64,000 nt of DNA, taken from NCBI RefSeq assembly GCF_000967265.1, contig NZ_KQ033885.1, forward strand, positions 1,531,538-1,595,537, given 5' to 3'. A program made the translations under genes and the position numbers. The notes below the pieces were generated by a model, which ran no database searches, was not told the origin of the DNA, and saw nothing but the letters and a program-made list of their open reading frames with translations. Of the stretch, positions 44,561-52,739 are shown one piece after another. This DNA is from Bifidobacterium mellis. Its GTDB lineage: Bacteria; Actinomycetota; Actinomycetes; Actinomycetales; Bifidobacteriaceae. Each line of letters starts with the position of its first letter. The stretch's first letter is position 1.

Positions 44561-45925
44561 TCAGGCCAAGGCACCCATGGGGTCCCAGGCGGGCAGCATG
44601 ATGGCCTCCTGGTCGAAGGCCTGGCGATACTCCTCGGACAGCATGGACTTGGGCACGGCCACCTCGTAGACATACTGGCTGAACCAGTCGTCGCTCATGG
44701 TGAAGTAGCCCTTGTTGGCGATGTCCCCGCCCCAGGAGTTCTCCACCCGCCAGCGGTTGGTGGTCCGGCCGTCATCGGCCACATCCACGCCCACGAATGC
44801 CATGGCGTGGTTCTGGGCCGAATCGCCGAAGCGCACCCGCTGCTCCTTGTCCATGTCGAAGTCCACACCGTAGACCCGGCCGTACTCGAACAGGTCGGTG
44901 GCCCACTGACCGGCCTTGCGGTCCATCATGGGGTGGCAGTCGGCACCGAACCAGACCGGCAGACCCTGCTCACTCATCAGACGACGGGCACAGTCCTTCA
45001 TGACCTCCACAGGGACGTTCAGGTACTCGGTGGGATCGCCGCCGGCCACGTTGCCCAGATGCTCAATGCCGATCTTGCGGCCCTTGGGGTGCTCGGGGCG
45101 CGGATCGTCGACCAGGCAGACATAGTCCTCAAGCCCGGCATTCACATAGCGCTTCCAGAACTCCTGCGGGGTGATCCGCCCATCCCGGTGGAAGACGCCG
45201 TCCTTGTCGGTCCACTCCCAGTCGAAGCTTGTGGGAGGAGTGCCCAGATGAATGGTCAGGATACGGTGACCGGCCTCCAGGGTCCGGTCGATGATCTCGT
45301 CGATGCCGTCCGGATTGGCCACCATGTGAGCCGTGGCCTGATGGAGCAGGCGACGCAGCTGATCGTTCATCTGGCTGGTGTTCTGGGAGGAAGCGGTCTC
45401 GGGATAGTACTGCTTGGGCACTGCGCCGTACTTCTTATAGATGTTCATGGCCATGATCCACTGGCCGCCATCGCCCATGACATCGCCCATCAGGAAGCGC
45501 ATGAGCTGGGAGTCGACGGGCTCGCCGGCACGCACCAGAGCCGCCACGTCGCGCAGGAAGTAGTTGACGCGCTCAAGCTTGTCGTAGTACATGGCGTAGT
45601 TCTGGGACAGCTCGAAATCGCCCATCGGGTTGGCGGTGCTTTCGCCGTCAATGTTCAGAGCCTTGCGGGCCACGAATCGGGCTACATTCAGCGAGCTGAA
45701 GAGCCAGCAACGGCCGGAGTGCGCCTGCGAGGTGACCGTGCCATTGTCGATGCTGACCGAAAATCGGTGCTGGAGCAGGCGGGAGCGATTATAGTTGTGG
45801 GCCACTTCGTCAATGCCTACCTGAGTGACGGCGTTCATGGCGACGTGGTTGGCCTCGCGCTCGTCGAAGGCGGTGCGCAGGCCCTCCAAACGGGTCTGAT
45901 CCAGTGGTGTCAGTGCTGATGTCAT
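44561..45925 (-). CDS. pepC: Aminopeptidase C / bleomycin hydrolase (454 aa)
   Basis: Cytoplasmic cysteine aminopeptidase of peptidase family C1B. The catalytic Cys73 is in HSGRCWLFSSLNVAR, the His in QNHAMAFVGVD (about 375) and the Asn in RVENSWGGD (about 395). Length and the C-terminal segment ending the chain inside the active-site arm are typical of PepC of lactobacilli and bifidobacteria. It degrades imported peptides. Monocistronic by spacing. Confidence 0.95.
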   Translation of the reverse strand: MTSALTPLDQTRLEGLRTAFDEREANHVAMNAVTQVGIDEVAHNYNRSRLLQHRFSVSIDNGTVTSQAHSGRCWLFSSLNVARFVARKALNIDGESTANPMGDFELSQNYAMYYDKLERVNYFLRDVAALVRAGEPVDSQLMRFLMGDVMGDGGQWIMAMNIYKKYGAVPKQYYPETASSQNTSQMNDQLRRLLHQATAHMVANPDGIDEIIDRTLEAGHRILTIHLGTPPTSFDWEWTDKDGVFHRDGRITPQEFWKRYVNAGLEDYVCLVDDPRPEHPKGRKIGIEHLGNVAGGDPTEYLNVPVEVMKDCARRLMSEQGLPVWFGADCHPMMDRKAGQWATDLFEYGRVYGVDFDMDKEQRVRFGDSAQNHAMAFVGVDVADDGRTTNRWRVENSWGGDIANKGYFTMSDDWFSQYVYEVAVPKSMLSEEYRQAFDQEAIMLPAWDPMGALA

Positions 45926-46037
45926 ACGGTCTGTCCTTGTTTCCTTTCATGCGGATGTATCTGCATCCCTGCATCCAGCATAGCGGGAATCAGTCACCGA
46001 GGGTTCGCCTGGAGGAGGATGTGGACAACTGTATCTA

Positions 46038-47054
46038 TCAAGCCAGGGAGAAGCGCTGGGCTGCATTGACCACTGCCAGGACCACCAGGACGGCCAACCC
46101 AAGAGAGATCCAACCCTTATAGGTTCCGTGGCGTGAGCGGTTGGCACGCAGGTAGTCTGCCAGCTGTCCCCGAATCAGCCAGAGGACGACCAGTACCCCA
46201 ACCAGGCCCAGAATGGTCATTCCTTGGTTGATCATCGTGCCGGTGCGGGCCGGCACCGTCTGGGTCAGCCACATCATGGCGTCAGCCAGGACCAGATTGT
46301 TGAAAATATGCAGCGCCATGGACCAGATGATCGAGTATTCCATGGCGATGAAACCCAGGACCAGACCCAGCAGGAAGGTGAACAGGCTCTGGGTGATGTC
46401 TCCGTGCAGGCAGGCGAAGATAAGGGAGGAGGTGACGATGGCGAAGGTCCGACCGTAGGGTCTGAGCCTGCCCATGACCACGCCGCGCAGCAGGAACTCC
46501 TCGACGACGGGGACCAGGATGGCCGTGTCCAGGGGCGACAGGAACCCATGCTGGCCCGCCGCGATCTGGGAAGTTGTTGAATGGTAGACCAGCCCAAGGG
46601 CCTGGGACCCCTGGTTGACCACCCAGGTGAATCCCGTCTCGATGCTGCTGGCCAGCATGATCAGCAAGATGGCCCCGATCAGCACGGCCGGGCCGGGATT
46701 GGTCTGAGCCTTGTACCGTACAGGGTTGGATCCGCGGCCGAGCAGGTCCTGGCCACGGGTGCCGAAGAGGAAGACCAGCATGACCAGATCGCCCAGCAGA
46801 TCGGCCATCCCTGGCTGACGGGCAATGCCCAGGGCTGCGGCCACCGAGGGCAGATTCAGAACTCCCGCAATCAGGTTGGCCACCACAAGATACACCAGGG
46901 CATAGAGGGATTGCAGATCCACCCCACGACGAACCTGGGCGCTCCATGAGCGTGCGGGTCCTGGAGATGCGCCCGATCCTCCCCGTCTGCCCGCATCCGC
47001 CTCGATCGAACCTGTGGCGGACGAATCTGATGATGAGTGATTTGGCTGCTGCAT
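46038..47054 (-). CDS. CPBP-family intramembrane metalloprotease (338 aa)
   Basis: CAAX-protease/bacteriocin-processing (Abi) family. About eight hydrophobic segments. Motif 1 EEFLLRGVVMGRLR (the EExxxR pattern), motif 2 LIFACLHGD (His) and the third HIFNNLVLAD (HxxxN-like) are present in order, as required for the glutamate/histidine active site. The N-terminal ~45 residues are polar and cytoplasmic. Substrate unknown. It is flanked by pepC and the DivIVA-like gene without obvious operon. Confidence 0.85.
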   Translation of the reverse strand: MQQPNHSSSDSSATGSIEADAGRRGGSGASPGPARSWSAQVRRGVDLQSLYALVYLVVANLIAGVLNLPSVAAALGIARQPGMADLLGDLVMLVFLFGTRGQDLLGRGSNPVRYKAQTNPGPAVLIGAILLIMLASSIETGFTWVVNQGSQALGLVYHSTTSQIAAGQHGFLSPLDTAILVPVVEEFLLRGVVMGRLRPYGRTFAIVTSSLIFACLHGDITQSLFTFLLGLVLGFIAMEYSIIWSMALHIFNNLVLADAMMWLTQTVPARTGTMINQGMTILGLVGVLVVLWLIRGQLADYLRANRSRHGTYKGWISLGLAVLVVLAVVNAAQRFSLA

Positions 47055-47232
47055 GATGCTCTCCCAACCCTGTGACCCTTGGTCTGCACCTCTACACCAT
47101 CGACTCTAGGCCAGAGCAAGGGTCGGAATCGAGATTGACGCCCACGCCGGTTCGGCATGCGGTCAGGCAACTTCCAGGCAAGATAGAGGCCGGGTCGCAG
47201 ATCATGCCTGCAATCCGGCCCTGATGAATTAT

Positions 47233-47259
47233 CGACGTCCCTTGACCGACGTCCCTTGA
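47233..47259. repeat. 14-bp tandem duplication abutting the DivIVA-like stop
   Basis: CGACGTCCCTTGA occurs twice with a 14-bp period, directly adjoining the stop (47260-47262) of the minus-strand gene. It resembles the arrangement at the pepC stop. Confidence 0.85.
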
Positions 47260-49005
47260 TCAGTCTCGGTCGGTCGGGGCCACGTCATCCTTGATGGGCG
47301 GAATGACTGTAGTCTCCTGGTCAGTGACCGCCTTCTGCGGCTGTCCATCCCTGGCCTGGACCGGCGCATCATCGGCCTGGCCGGATGCATCGGGCAGGAC
47401 GCTCGGAGCCGGGGAGGGCAGAACCTGAGTGGGCATATTGGCCGAGGACCGGACAGTCACGGCCGCGCTGGCCTTATCTTCGGGATTGCCGACGGAATCA
47501 GTTGCCGCGTCATCAGCTGCCAGGTCACCGGCCGGTTGGCCCGCTGCGACAGAATCGTCCGATGTCTGAGTAGCTTCTTCTTGAGGGACGGCCAGGGGCT
47601 GGGCGCCTCCCTTATCCTCCACTTCAGTCTTCGAGGATGTCACCGAAACCGGTGAAGAGGGGGTCGGCAGGGGGTCCGCGGCAGGCACAGCGTTGACCAC
47701 GGGTACGCAGGGAGCCTGGCCATCGTCCTGGTCATTGACCACAGCCTCATCGTGGAAGCCGTCGAAGTTGCCGAAGGACTTGGAGAAGATGTTCCGCAGT
47801 TCGTCGACCCGGGAAGTGATGGTGGCTTCCCGGTGCTGCAGCTTGGTGATGTGGTCCTTGAGCCCGTCCAGCTCAGCCTGTGCGGCCTTGCGATGGGCTT
47901 CGACCTCGTCCTGTGCGCGCTGCTTGGCCTCCTCCAGCAGCTGGCTGGCCTTGCGTTCGGACTCCTCGCGCTTGAAGGAGGCGAACGAATCGGCATCCTT
48001 GCGGGTGGCCTTGGCCTGTTCAATCAGCTCCTGGGACTCCTTCTCGGTCTTGACCCGCCGTTCCTCAAGGCTCTTGAGCAGCTCGCCCACCTTCTTGGTG
48101 GCATCCTCCTGCTGGGCGGCGATGTCGGAGCGGACCTGCTCGGCCTCGGCGTTCACCTTGGCCATGGTCTCGGCGCTGGTGACCTTGGACTCGTCCACGA
48201 TCTGCTGGGCCTCGGACTTGGCCTTGTCGGTGATCTCCGAGGCCTGCCTGCGGGCATCATTCAGGCTCTTGGAGACCTGCTCGCGCACGTCGGCCAGCTT
48301 CTTGTTGGCCTCGGCCAGGGCCTTCTGAATCTGATCGTTGGCATCCTTCTTGAGCTTGGCGATCTCCTCGTCGCTCTTGCGCCGCTTGTCGGCGATCTCC
48401 TTGGCGGCCTTGGCCTTCTGCTCGGACAGCTCCTTGTCCTGGGTGGCCTTGCTGGTGGCCAGTCGTTTCTCATGCTCCTCGCGGGAGTTCTGCAGCTCCA
48501 GATCCAGGGCCTGACGGCGTTCCGCCACGACCTTGTCTGCTGCGGACTTGCTCTGCTCGCTCTGCTGCTTGGCGGTGGTGGTGACGGTCCTGGCTTCGTC
48601 GTTGGCTGCCTCGACGATGGACTTGGCCTTGGCGTTGGCCTCGTCCACGATGTGCTTGGCTTCAAGCTGGGCCTCGTTGACCAGGGTCGTCGCCTTCTCC
48701 TGGGCGGAGGTCTTGGTGGACGCCGCATCCTGCTTGGCGCGGTTGAGCAGCTCGGTGCTGGTCTGCTCGGCCGAAGCCAACAGCTGCTGGGCATTGGCTC
48801 CAAGGGAGGCGAAGGAGTTGCGCGGCTGTTCGACCTTGCGTGACTTGGCCTCCTGGAGCTCAGCCTCCAGCTTCAGAATGCGATCATCATCAGCCTTGAT
48901 CTGCTGACGCAACCGGGCCAGATTGCTCCGCGAGGCCGCCAGGGTCTGGTCGACCCGCTCCTTGTCATAGCCTCGCAGGACAACGGGAAACTGATCTTCG
49001 GCCAT
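47260..49005 (-). CDS. DivIVA/Wag31-like coiled-coil cell-pole protein (581 aa)
   Basis: Cytoplasmic scaffold-type protein. The N-terminal AEDQFPVVLRGYDKERVDQTL is like the DivIVA lipid-binding region (FPxVxRGYDxxQVD). From about residue 25 to 400 there is almost continuous heptad-type coiled coil rich in Ala, Lys, Glu and Gln. The last ~170 residues are acidic/Pro/Ser/Thr-rich and disordered, ending TTVIPPIKDDVAP. Likely organises polar growth or cell division; it is longer than classical Wag31, so it may be a Wag31 paralogue such as a FilP/Scy-like filament protein. ATG 49005 has a GAGGAG RBS and fits the family start. Confidence 0.82.
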   Translation of the reverse strand: MAEDQFPVVLRGYDKERVDQTLAASRSNLARLRQQIKADDDRILKLEAELQEAKSRKVEQPRNSFASLGANAQQLLASAEQTSTELLNRAKQDAASTKTSAQEKATTLVNEAQLEAKHIVDEANAKAKSIVEAANDEARTVTTTAKQQSEQSKSAADKVVAERRQALDLELQNSREEHEKRLATSKATQDKELSEQKAKAAKEIADKRRKSDEEIAKLKKDANDQIQKALAEANKKLADVREQVSKSLNDARRQASEITDKAKSEAQQIVDESKVTSAETMAKVNAEAEQVRSDIAAQQEDATKKVGELLKSLEERRVKTEKESQELIEQAKATRKDADSFASFKREESERKASQLLEEAKQRAQDEVEAHRKAAQAELDGLKDHITKLQHREATITSRVDELRNIFSKSFGNFDGFHDEAVVNDQDDGQAPCVPVVNAVPAADPLPTPSSPVSVTSSKTEVEDKGGAQPLAVPQEEATQTSDDSVAAGQPAGDLAADDAATDSVGNPEDKASAAVTVRSSANMPTQVLPSPAPSVLPDASGQADDAPVQARDGQPQKAVTDQETTVIPPIKDDVAPTDRD

Positions 49006-49149
49006 GGAAACACTCCTCTTCGCCACCAGGACATGCCGGCCCGCGACAAGGTTGTCTTCGGTCCGGTGGATTTACCTCGACTCTACCCCATGGCAGGCAA
49101 AAATTCGCCGTCTGACCTGCCGCCGACACATTGGCCTTACATACCGGTC

Positions 49150-49878
49150 TCAGGCAATAAGAATAGGGCTGGAGGAGGGCCTGCGGTAGTAGCGAATGGT
49201 CTCATTGACCACCTCGCGCACAGCCTGTATCTGCTGATCCAGGGGCAGGCCGCACTCCTGACCGCCGCTTTCGTTGACCAGGGGAAGGCTGACGAACCCG
49301 GCCAGGACATCCTTGTGTCCCGCCGCCCATGCCAGCAGGTTGTAGAAGAGCGCGTTGCAGACATAGGTGCCCGCGTCCGAGCTCAGCGTGGCGGGAATGC
49401 CACAGGTACCGAAGTCATGCAGGATGGCCCTCAAGGGCAGACGGGTCCAGTAGGCGGCCGGACCCCGGGGGTCGATGGGCTGGCGGCTGTTCTCGCGGGC
49501 AGTATCCTGAGGCTCCTGCTCCCCTAAGTTCTCACGGTCGTCAGCGTCGTCCTCCTTGAGGTTGACGGCACAACGCTCCATGGCGATGCCGCGAGCCCGA
49601 CGCTTGAGACCTGTGGCGATGATGATATCGGGGTGCACCCGCTCTATGGCCTCATGCAGTATGGGCCAGGCCTTGGCGAAGCTGACAGGCATGGTGACGG
49701 AGGAAATAGCCAGGTCCACGCCCTCCAAAGGGTCCTCCTCGGTGGGGCCGACAGGGCGCATGCCCTCCATGCCATGCTCGGCCAGAGCCTGTGAGACTTC
49801 ATAGGAGGGGTTGACGTCAACACCCTGGTAATGGTCGTATCCGGCTACGATGACCTTGATCTGCTCCATGTGCCCCAT
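49150..49878 (-). CDS. Pyroglutamyl-peptidase I family protein lacking the catalytic His (242 aa)
   Basis: Cysteine peptidase of family C15. IKVIVAGYDHYQGVDVNPSYEV, PRGPAAYWTRLPLRAI and SSDAGTYVCNALFYNLL match Pcp closely. Glu101 (MERCAVN) and Cys174 (AGTYVCN) of the catalytic triad are present. The usual GFIHxP motif reads GFVSLPLV, so Ser197 stands where the catalytic His should be, and the GQAGG motif is GLKRRARG. A disordered acidic insertion at about 107-135 is also unusual. It may be a pseudoenzyme or a divergent peptidase. Start uncertain: ATG 49878 or 49869. It follows IspD by 14 nt. Confidence 0.78.
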   Translation of the reverse strand: MGHMEQIKVIVAGYDHYQGVDVNPSYEVSQALAEHGMEGMRPVGPTEEDPLEGVDLAISSVTMPVSFAKAWPILHEAIERVHPDIIIATGLKRRARGIAMERCAVNLKEDDADDRENLGEQEPQDTARENSRQPIDPRGPAAYWTRLPLRAILHDFGTCGIPATLSSDAGTYVCNALFYNLLAWAAGHKDVLAGFVSLPLVNESGGQECGLPLDQQIQAVREVVNETIRYYRRPSSSPILIA

Positions 49879-49891
49879 GGTACACAGGGCT

Positions 49892-50701
49892 TCACCCGGC
49901 CAAGGAGCGCGCTATCCATTCAGCCATGGGCATGTCCGAGGGCAGGGTGATCTTCATGTTGGTCACACTGCCGGCCACGATGGCCACCGGCTCCTCGGGC
50001 AGGCGATCCACCACAACCCGGGTGTCATCGGTGGGATGGAAGTCGGGGTCCGCGGCGGCCAGGTCGTAGGCCTTGCGGAGGGTGCTGAAACGGAAGGCCT
50101 GTGGGGTCTGAGCCCTGAACATGTTGTCGCGGTCGGGCACCTGGCGCACCACCTTGCGTTCGCCCAGGTCGCCGGCCATCAGCATGGTGTCGGTCGAGGC
50201 CACGGCCACGGTTGCGGCGTTGAAGGTATCCAATGCATCGATGCAGCCATTGATGGACTCCTGGCTGACGAAGGGACGTACTGCGTCGTGGATGAGCAGC
50301 TTGGCATCCTGGGGGATCTCCGCATCAGCCAGGGTCTGCAGGGCCGCCTCGGTGCTGTCCATGCGCTCGACACCGCCCTGGATGACCGTGCGGACCTTGT
50401 CGTAGGTGTCATCTGCCACAATGGCCTCGACGGCCTCCCGCACCCGATCGTTGACCACGACCAGGATGTCGGTGACTCGGGCATTGGACTGGAAGGCGTC
50501 GATTGACCAGGTGATGATGGGTTTGCCACCCACCTGCACCAGCTGCTTGGGGTTGCTCTCGTCGAATCGAACGCCCAGCCCGGCCGCCAGAATCACCGCC
50601 ACAACCGGCTGAATCTGCTCCTCCGACTCTGCGTTACCCTGACTGACCTCGGACGGGGCTGCCGATGCTCTGCTCTCACTCATAGACTCAACGGTACCCA
50701 T
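49892..50701 (-). CDS. ispD: 2-C-methyl-D-erythritol 4-phosphate cytidylyltransferase, IspD family (269 aa)
   Basis: Nucleotidyltransferase of the MEP isoprenoid pathway, transferring CMP to MEP. VVAVILAAGLGVRFDESNPKQL is the CTP-binding N-terminus, then LLIHDAVRPFVSQESI, FRAQTPQAFRFSTLRKAY and PTDDTRVVVD. The N-terminal ~30 residues are an extra polar tail. TarI-type ribitol-phosphate cytidylyltransferase is a close alternative; no tar genes are nearby, so IspD is preferred. Confidence 0.85.
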   Translation of the reverse strand: MGTVESMSESRASAAPSEVSQGNAESEEQIQPVVAVILAAGLGVRFDESNPKQLVQVGGKPIITWSIDAFQSNARVTDILVVVNDRVREAVEAIVADDTYDKVRTVIQGGVERMDSTEAALQTLADAEIPQDAKLLIHDAVRPFVSQESINGCIDALDTFNAATVAVASTDTMLMAGDLGERKVVRQVPDRDNMFRAQTPQAFRFSTLRKAYDLAAADPDFHPTDDTRVVVDRLPEEPVAIVAGSVTNMKITLPSDMPMAEWIARSLAG

Positions 50702-50802
50702 ACGAAAACACAGATAGGTGCAGACCCGGCGCTATCTGCACCGAACATCTGCACCCGAGGCCTGCTCCTGCTGCCAGGGGCAGGATCAATCAGCACACAA
50801 CG

Positions 50803-51783
50803 TCAGTCATCGGCCAGAATGAGGGCCAGCATGCGACCCTCCCCCGTCTTGCTGGCCAGCGAGGCCCGGCGGTGGGAGTACCAAAGCGGATTCTCCAGCG
50901 TACACAGTGGTCGCCGCAACTCCTCGAGACGCTTCGACAGGGAGGGACCCTCGCTATCCTGGCTGCACAGCTCTTCCAGGTCCGGGTCCTGACGCAGGTA
51001 GCTGGTGGCGGCACCGACCCTGGGGGCGGAGTCCACAATGTGGGTCACTCCTGCCGCCTTCAGTTCCATTATGGCTGCAGCGGCTATGTCGATGGCGATT
51101 CCGCCGAACCGGCACGGTCCGGATGCGCCGGGGAAACGCTTCTCGAAGTCATGGGCCAGATCAGAACCCACCTGATAGCAATCTGCACAGATCCGGGGTC
51201 CCAGGGTTGCCACGATCCTGGACGGGTCAGCACCCCTGTCAGTCATGGCCTTGACTGTGGCCGGAATGACTCCGGCCACCAGACCACGACGGCCGCAGTG
51301 GGCCACCCCCATCACGCCGGTCCGGGGGTCGGCCAGAAGCACAGGAAGGCAGTCGGCGGCGAAGATGCCCAGGGCCAGGTCACGCCGGGTGGTCACCTGA
51401 GCATCGGCCTCGCAGCGTCCCTGGGGCTGACCCTGGTCGGCATCCCAGACCCGGGCTGAGTGAACCTGGTCCACCAGAACTATGGGACGGTCCAGCTGGC
51501 GGCCCAAGGCCTGACGGTTGGCAGCCACCGCCTGCGGGTCGTCACCCCCTTTGCCACCTAGATTCAGCTGGGCATAATCGCCTGAGGAGACCCCGCCCAA
51601 CCTGGTGGTGTAGACCACCTTGATCCCTGGCGCCAGGGCTATGGGAATGGTGACTGGGATGGGCCGACCCTGTTCGTCCAACGTCGACAGTGGGCTGCTG
51701 TCCAGCAGGGTTCGTTCCCGATCCCAGGCTTCGCCCTGAAGGCTCTGGGCGTCCTGCTCGCTTGGTTGGGGCTTGCGACTCAT
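50803..51783 (-). CDS. Laccase-domain purine nucleosidase / PgeF-YfiH family (326 aa)
   Basis: Multicopper-polyphenol-oxidase-like family (YlmD/YfiH). VVYTTRLGGVSSGDYAQLNLG, VLVDQVHSARVWDAD, LGIFAADCLPVLLADP, GVMGVAHCGRRGLVAGVI and ATLGPRICADCYQVGSDL are the conserved motifs. Metal ligands His, Cys and His are visible in QVHS, ADCLP and AHCGR. Members act as purine nucleosidases or clear a mis-made peptidoglycan precursor. It overlaps the upstream aldo/keto reductase gene (ATGA). Confidence 0.9.
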   Translation of the reverse strand: MSRKPQPSEQDAQSLQGEAWDRERTLLDSSPLSTLDEQGRPIPVTIPIALAPGIKVVYTTRLGGVSSGDYAQLNLGGKGGDDPQAVAANRQALGRQLDRPIVLVDQVHSARVWDADQGQPQGRCEADAQVTTRRDLALGIFAADCLPVLLADPRTGVMGVAHCGRRGLVAGVIPATVKAMTDRGADPSRIVATLGPRICADCYQVGSDLAHDFEKRFPGASGPCRFGGIAIDIAAAAIMELKAAGVTHIVDSAPRVGAATSYLRQDPDLEELCSQDSEGPSLSKRLEELRRPLCTLENPLWYSHRRASLASKTGEGRMLALILADD

Positions 51784-52661
51784 GCAGTCGCCGCCCGGTT
51801 CAGACGCTCCATCTCCTCCTCGCTCAGCTCCATATCGGCCGCCTGCAGGGAGTCCAGAATGGTGGCCGCCCTGTGAGCCCCGGGGACCACAAAGACGTTG
51901 CTGTTCTGGGACAGCTCCCAGGCCAGGACCACACGCTGGTAGGAGACGCCGCGCTCCTGGGCCACCTGGCGGAAAGGGTCATAACGGGTTTCGTCTTTGG
52001 GCGCTCGGAAACCTCCCAGGGGGCTCCAGCAGACGAAGGCCAGACCCAGCCCGGCCGCATGGTCCAACTCCTGGCGGGAGCTGGTGAAGGTGGGCGAGAA
52101 CTGGTTCTGCACGGCTACGAGGTCGTCGCCCAGAACCTGGCGAGCCAGGTCCATCCGCTCGATGTCTACGTTGGAGACGCCCAGGGTCCGGGCCACGCCC
52201 TGCTTGGCCAGTTCAGCCATGGCCTCCAGCGACTCCTGGTAGGGCACCTGCGGGTCAGGACGGTGCATATAGAGCAAGTCAATGGTGTCCACGCCCAGGG
52301 CCTGAGCGGACTCCTTGGCGTGCCGGATCAGGCTTTCCGGTCGACCGTCCACAGCCCAGGTTGGCCGACCATCGGTGAAGTTGCGGTAGTGTCCAACCTT
52401 GGTGGCCACCAGCACATCCTGACGGGGTCCCTTCCAGGAGTCCAAAGCCTGGCGAACCAGTCGTTCATTGGTCTGCTCAGGACCACCTGACTCGTAGTAG
52501 GACCAGGCGGTATCCAGATGTCGGCAACCGGCATCCAAAGCCTGATGGATGACGTCGATGGCCGTTCCCTGGTCCGGCTTGCCCTCAATGGACAATCCCA
52601 TGCAACCCAGTCCGACCGCTGTCGTAGTAAAGGGCCCCAAAGCCCGCATCGACGATGTCAT
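51780..52661 (-). CDS. Aldo/keto reductase (293 aa)
   Basis: NADPH-dependent AKR. LGCMGLSIEGKPDQGTA, HLDTAWSYYESGGPEQTNERLV (catalytic Asp and Tyr), VATKVGHY, DTIDLLYMHRPDPQVPYQESLEAM (His) and RTLGVSNVDIE are all present. Substrate unknown. It is coupled to the laccase-domain gene by an ATGA overlap. Confidence 0.92.
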   Translation of the reverse strand: MTSSMRALGPFTTTAVGLGCMGLSIEGKPDQGTAIDVIHQALDAGCRHLDTAWSYYESGGPEQTNERLVRQALDSWKGPRQDVLVATKVGHYRNFTDGRPTWAVDGRPESLIRHAKESAQALGVDTIDLLYMHRPDPQVPYQESLEAMAELAKQGVARTLGVSNVDIERMDLARQVLGDDLVAVQNQFSPTFTSSRQELDHAAGLGLAFVCWSPLGGFRAPKDETRYDPFRQVAQERGVSYQRVVLAWELSQNSNVFVVPGAHRAATILDSLQAADMELSEEEMERLNRAATA

Positions 52662-52739
52662 ACATGTACTCCCGTCTTGTAGATTGATGCCAGCTTCAAT
52701 GCCGCCGGCTTCCTATCGAGCTTAGCTTGTGGCCCAGTA

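Noticed and set aside
47752-48843. 363-residue Leu/Gly-rich frame opposite the DivIVA-like gene, looking like a membrane protein
   Set aside because: Antisense of a Lys/Glu/Ala coiled coil naturally reads as Leu/Gly/Leu; no RBS and no membrane topology pattern.
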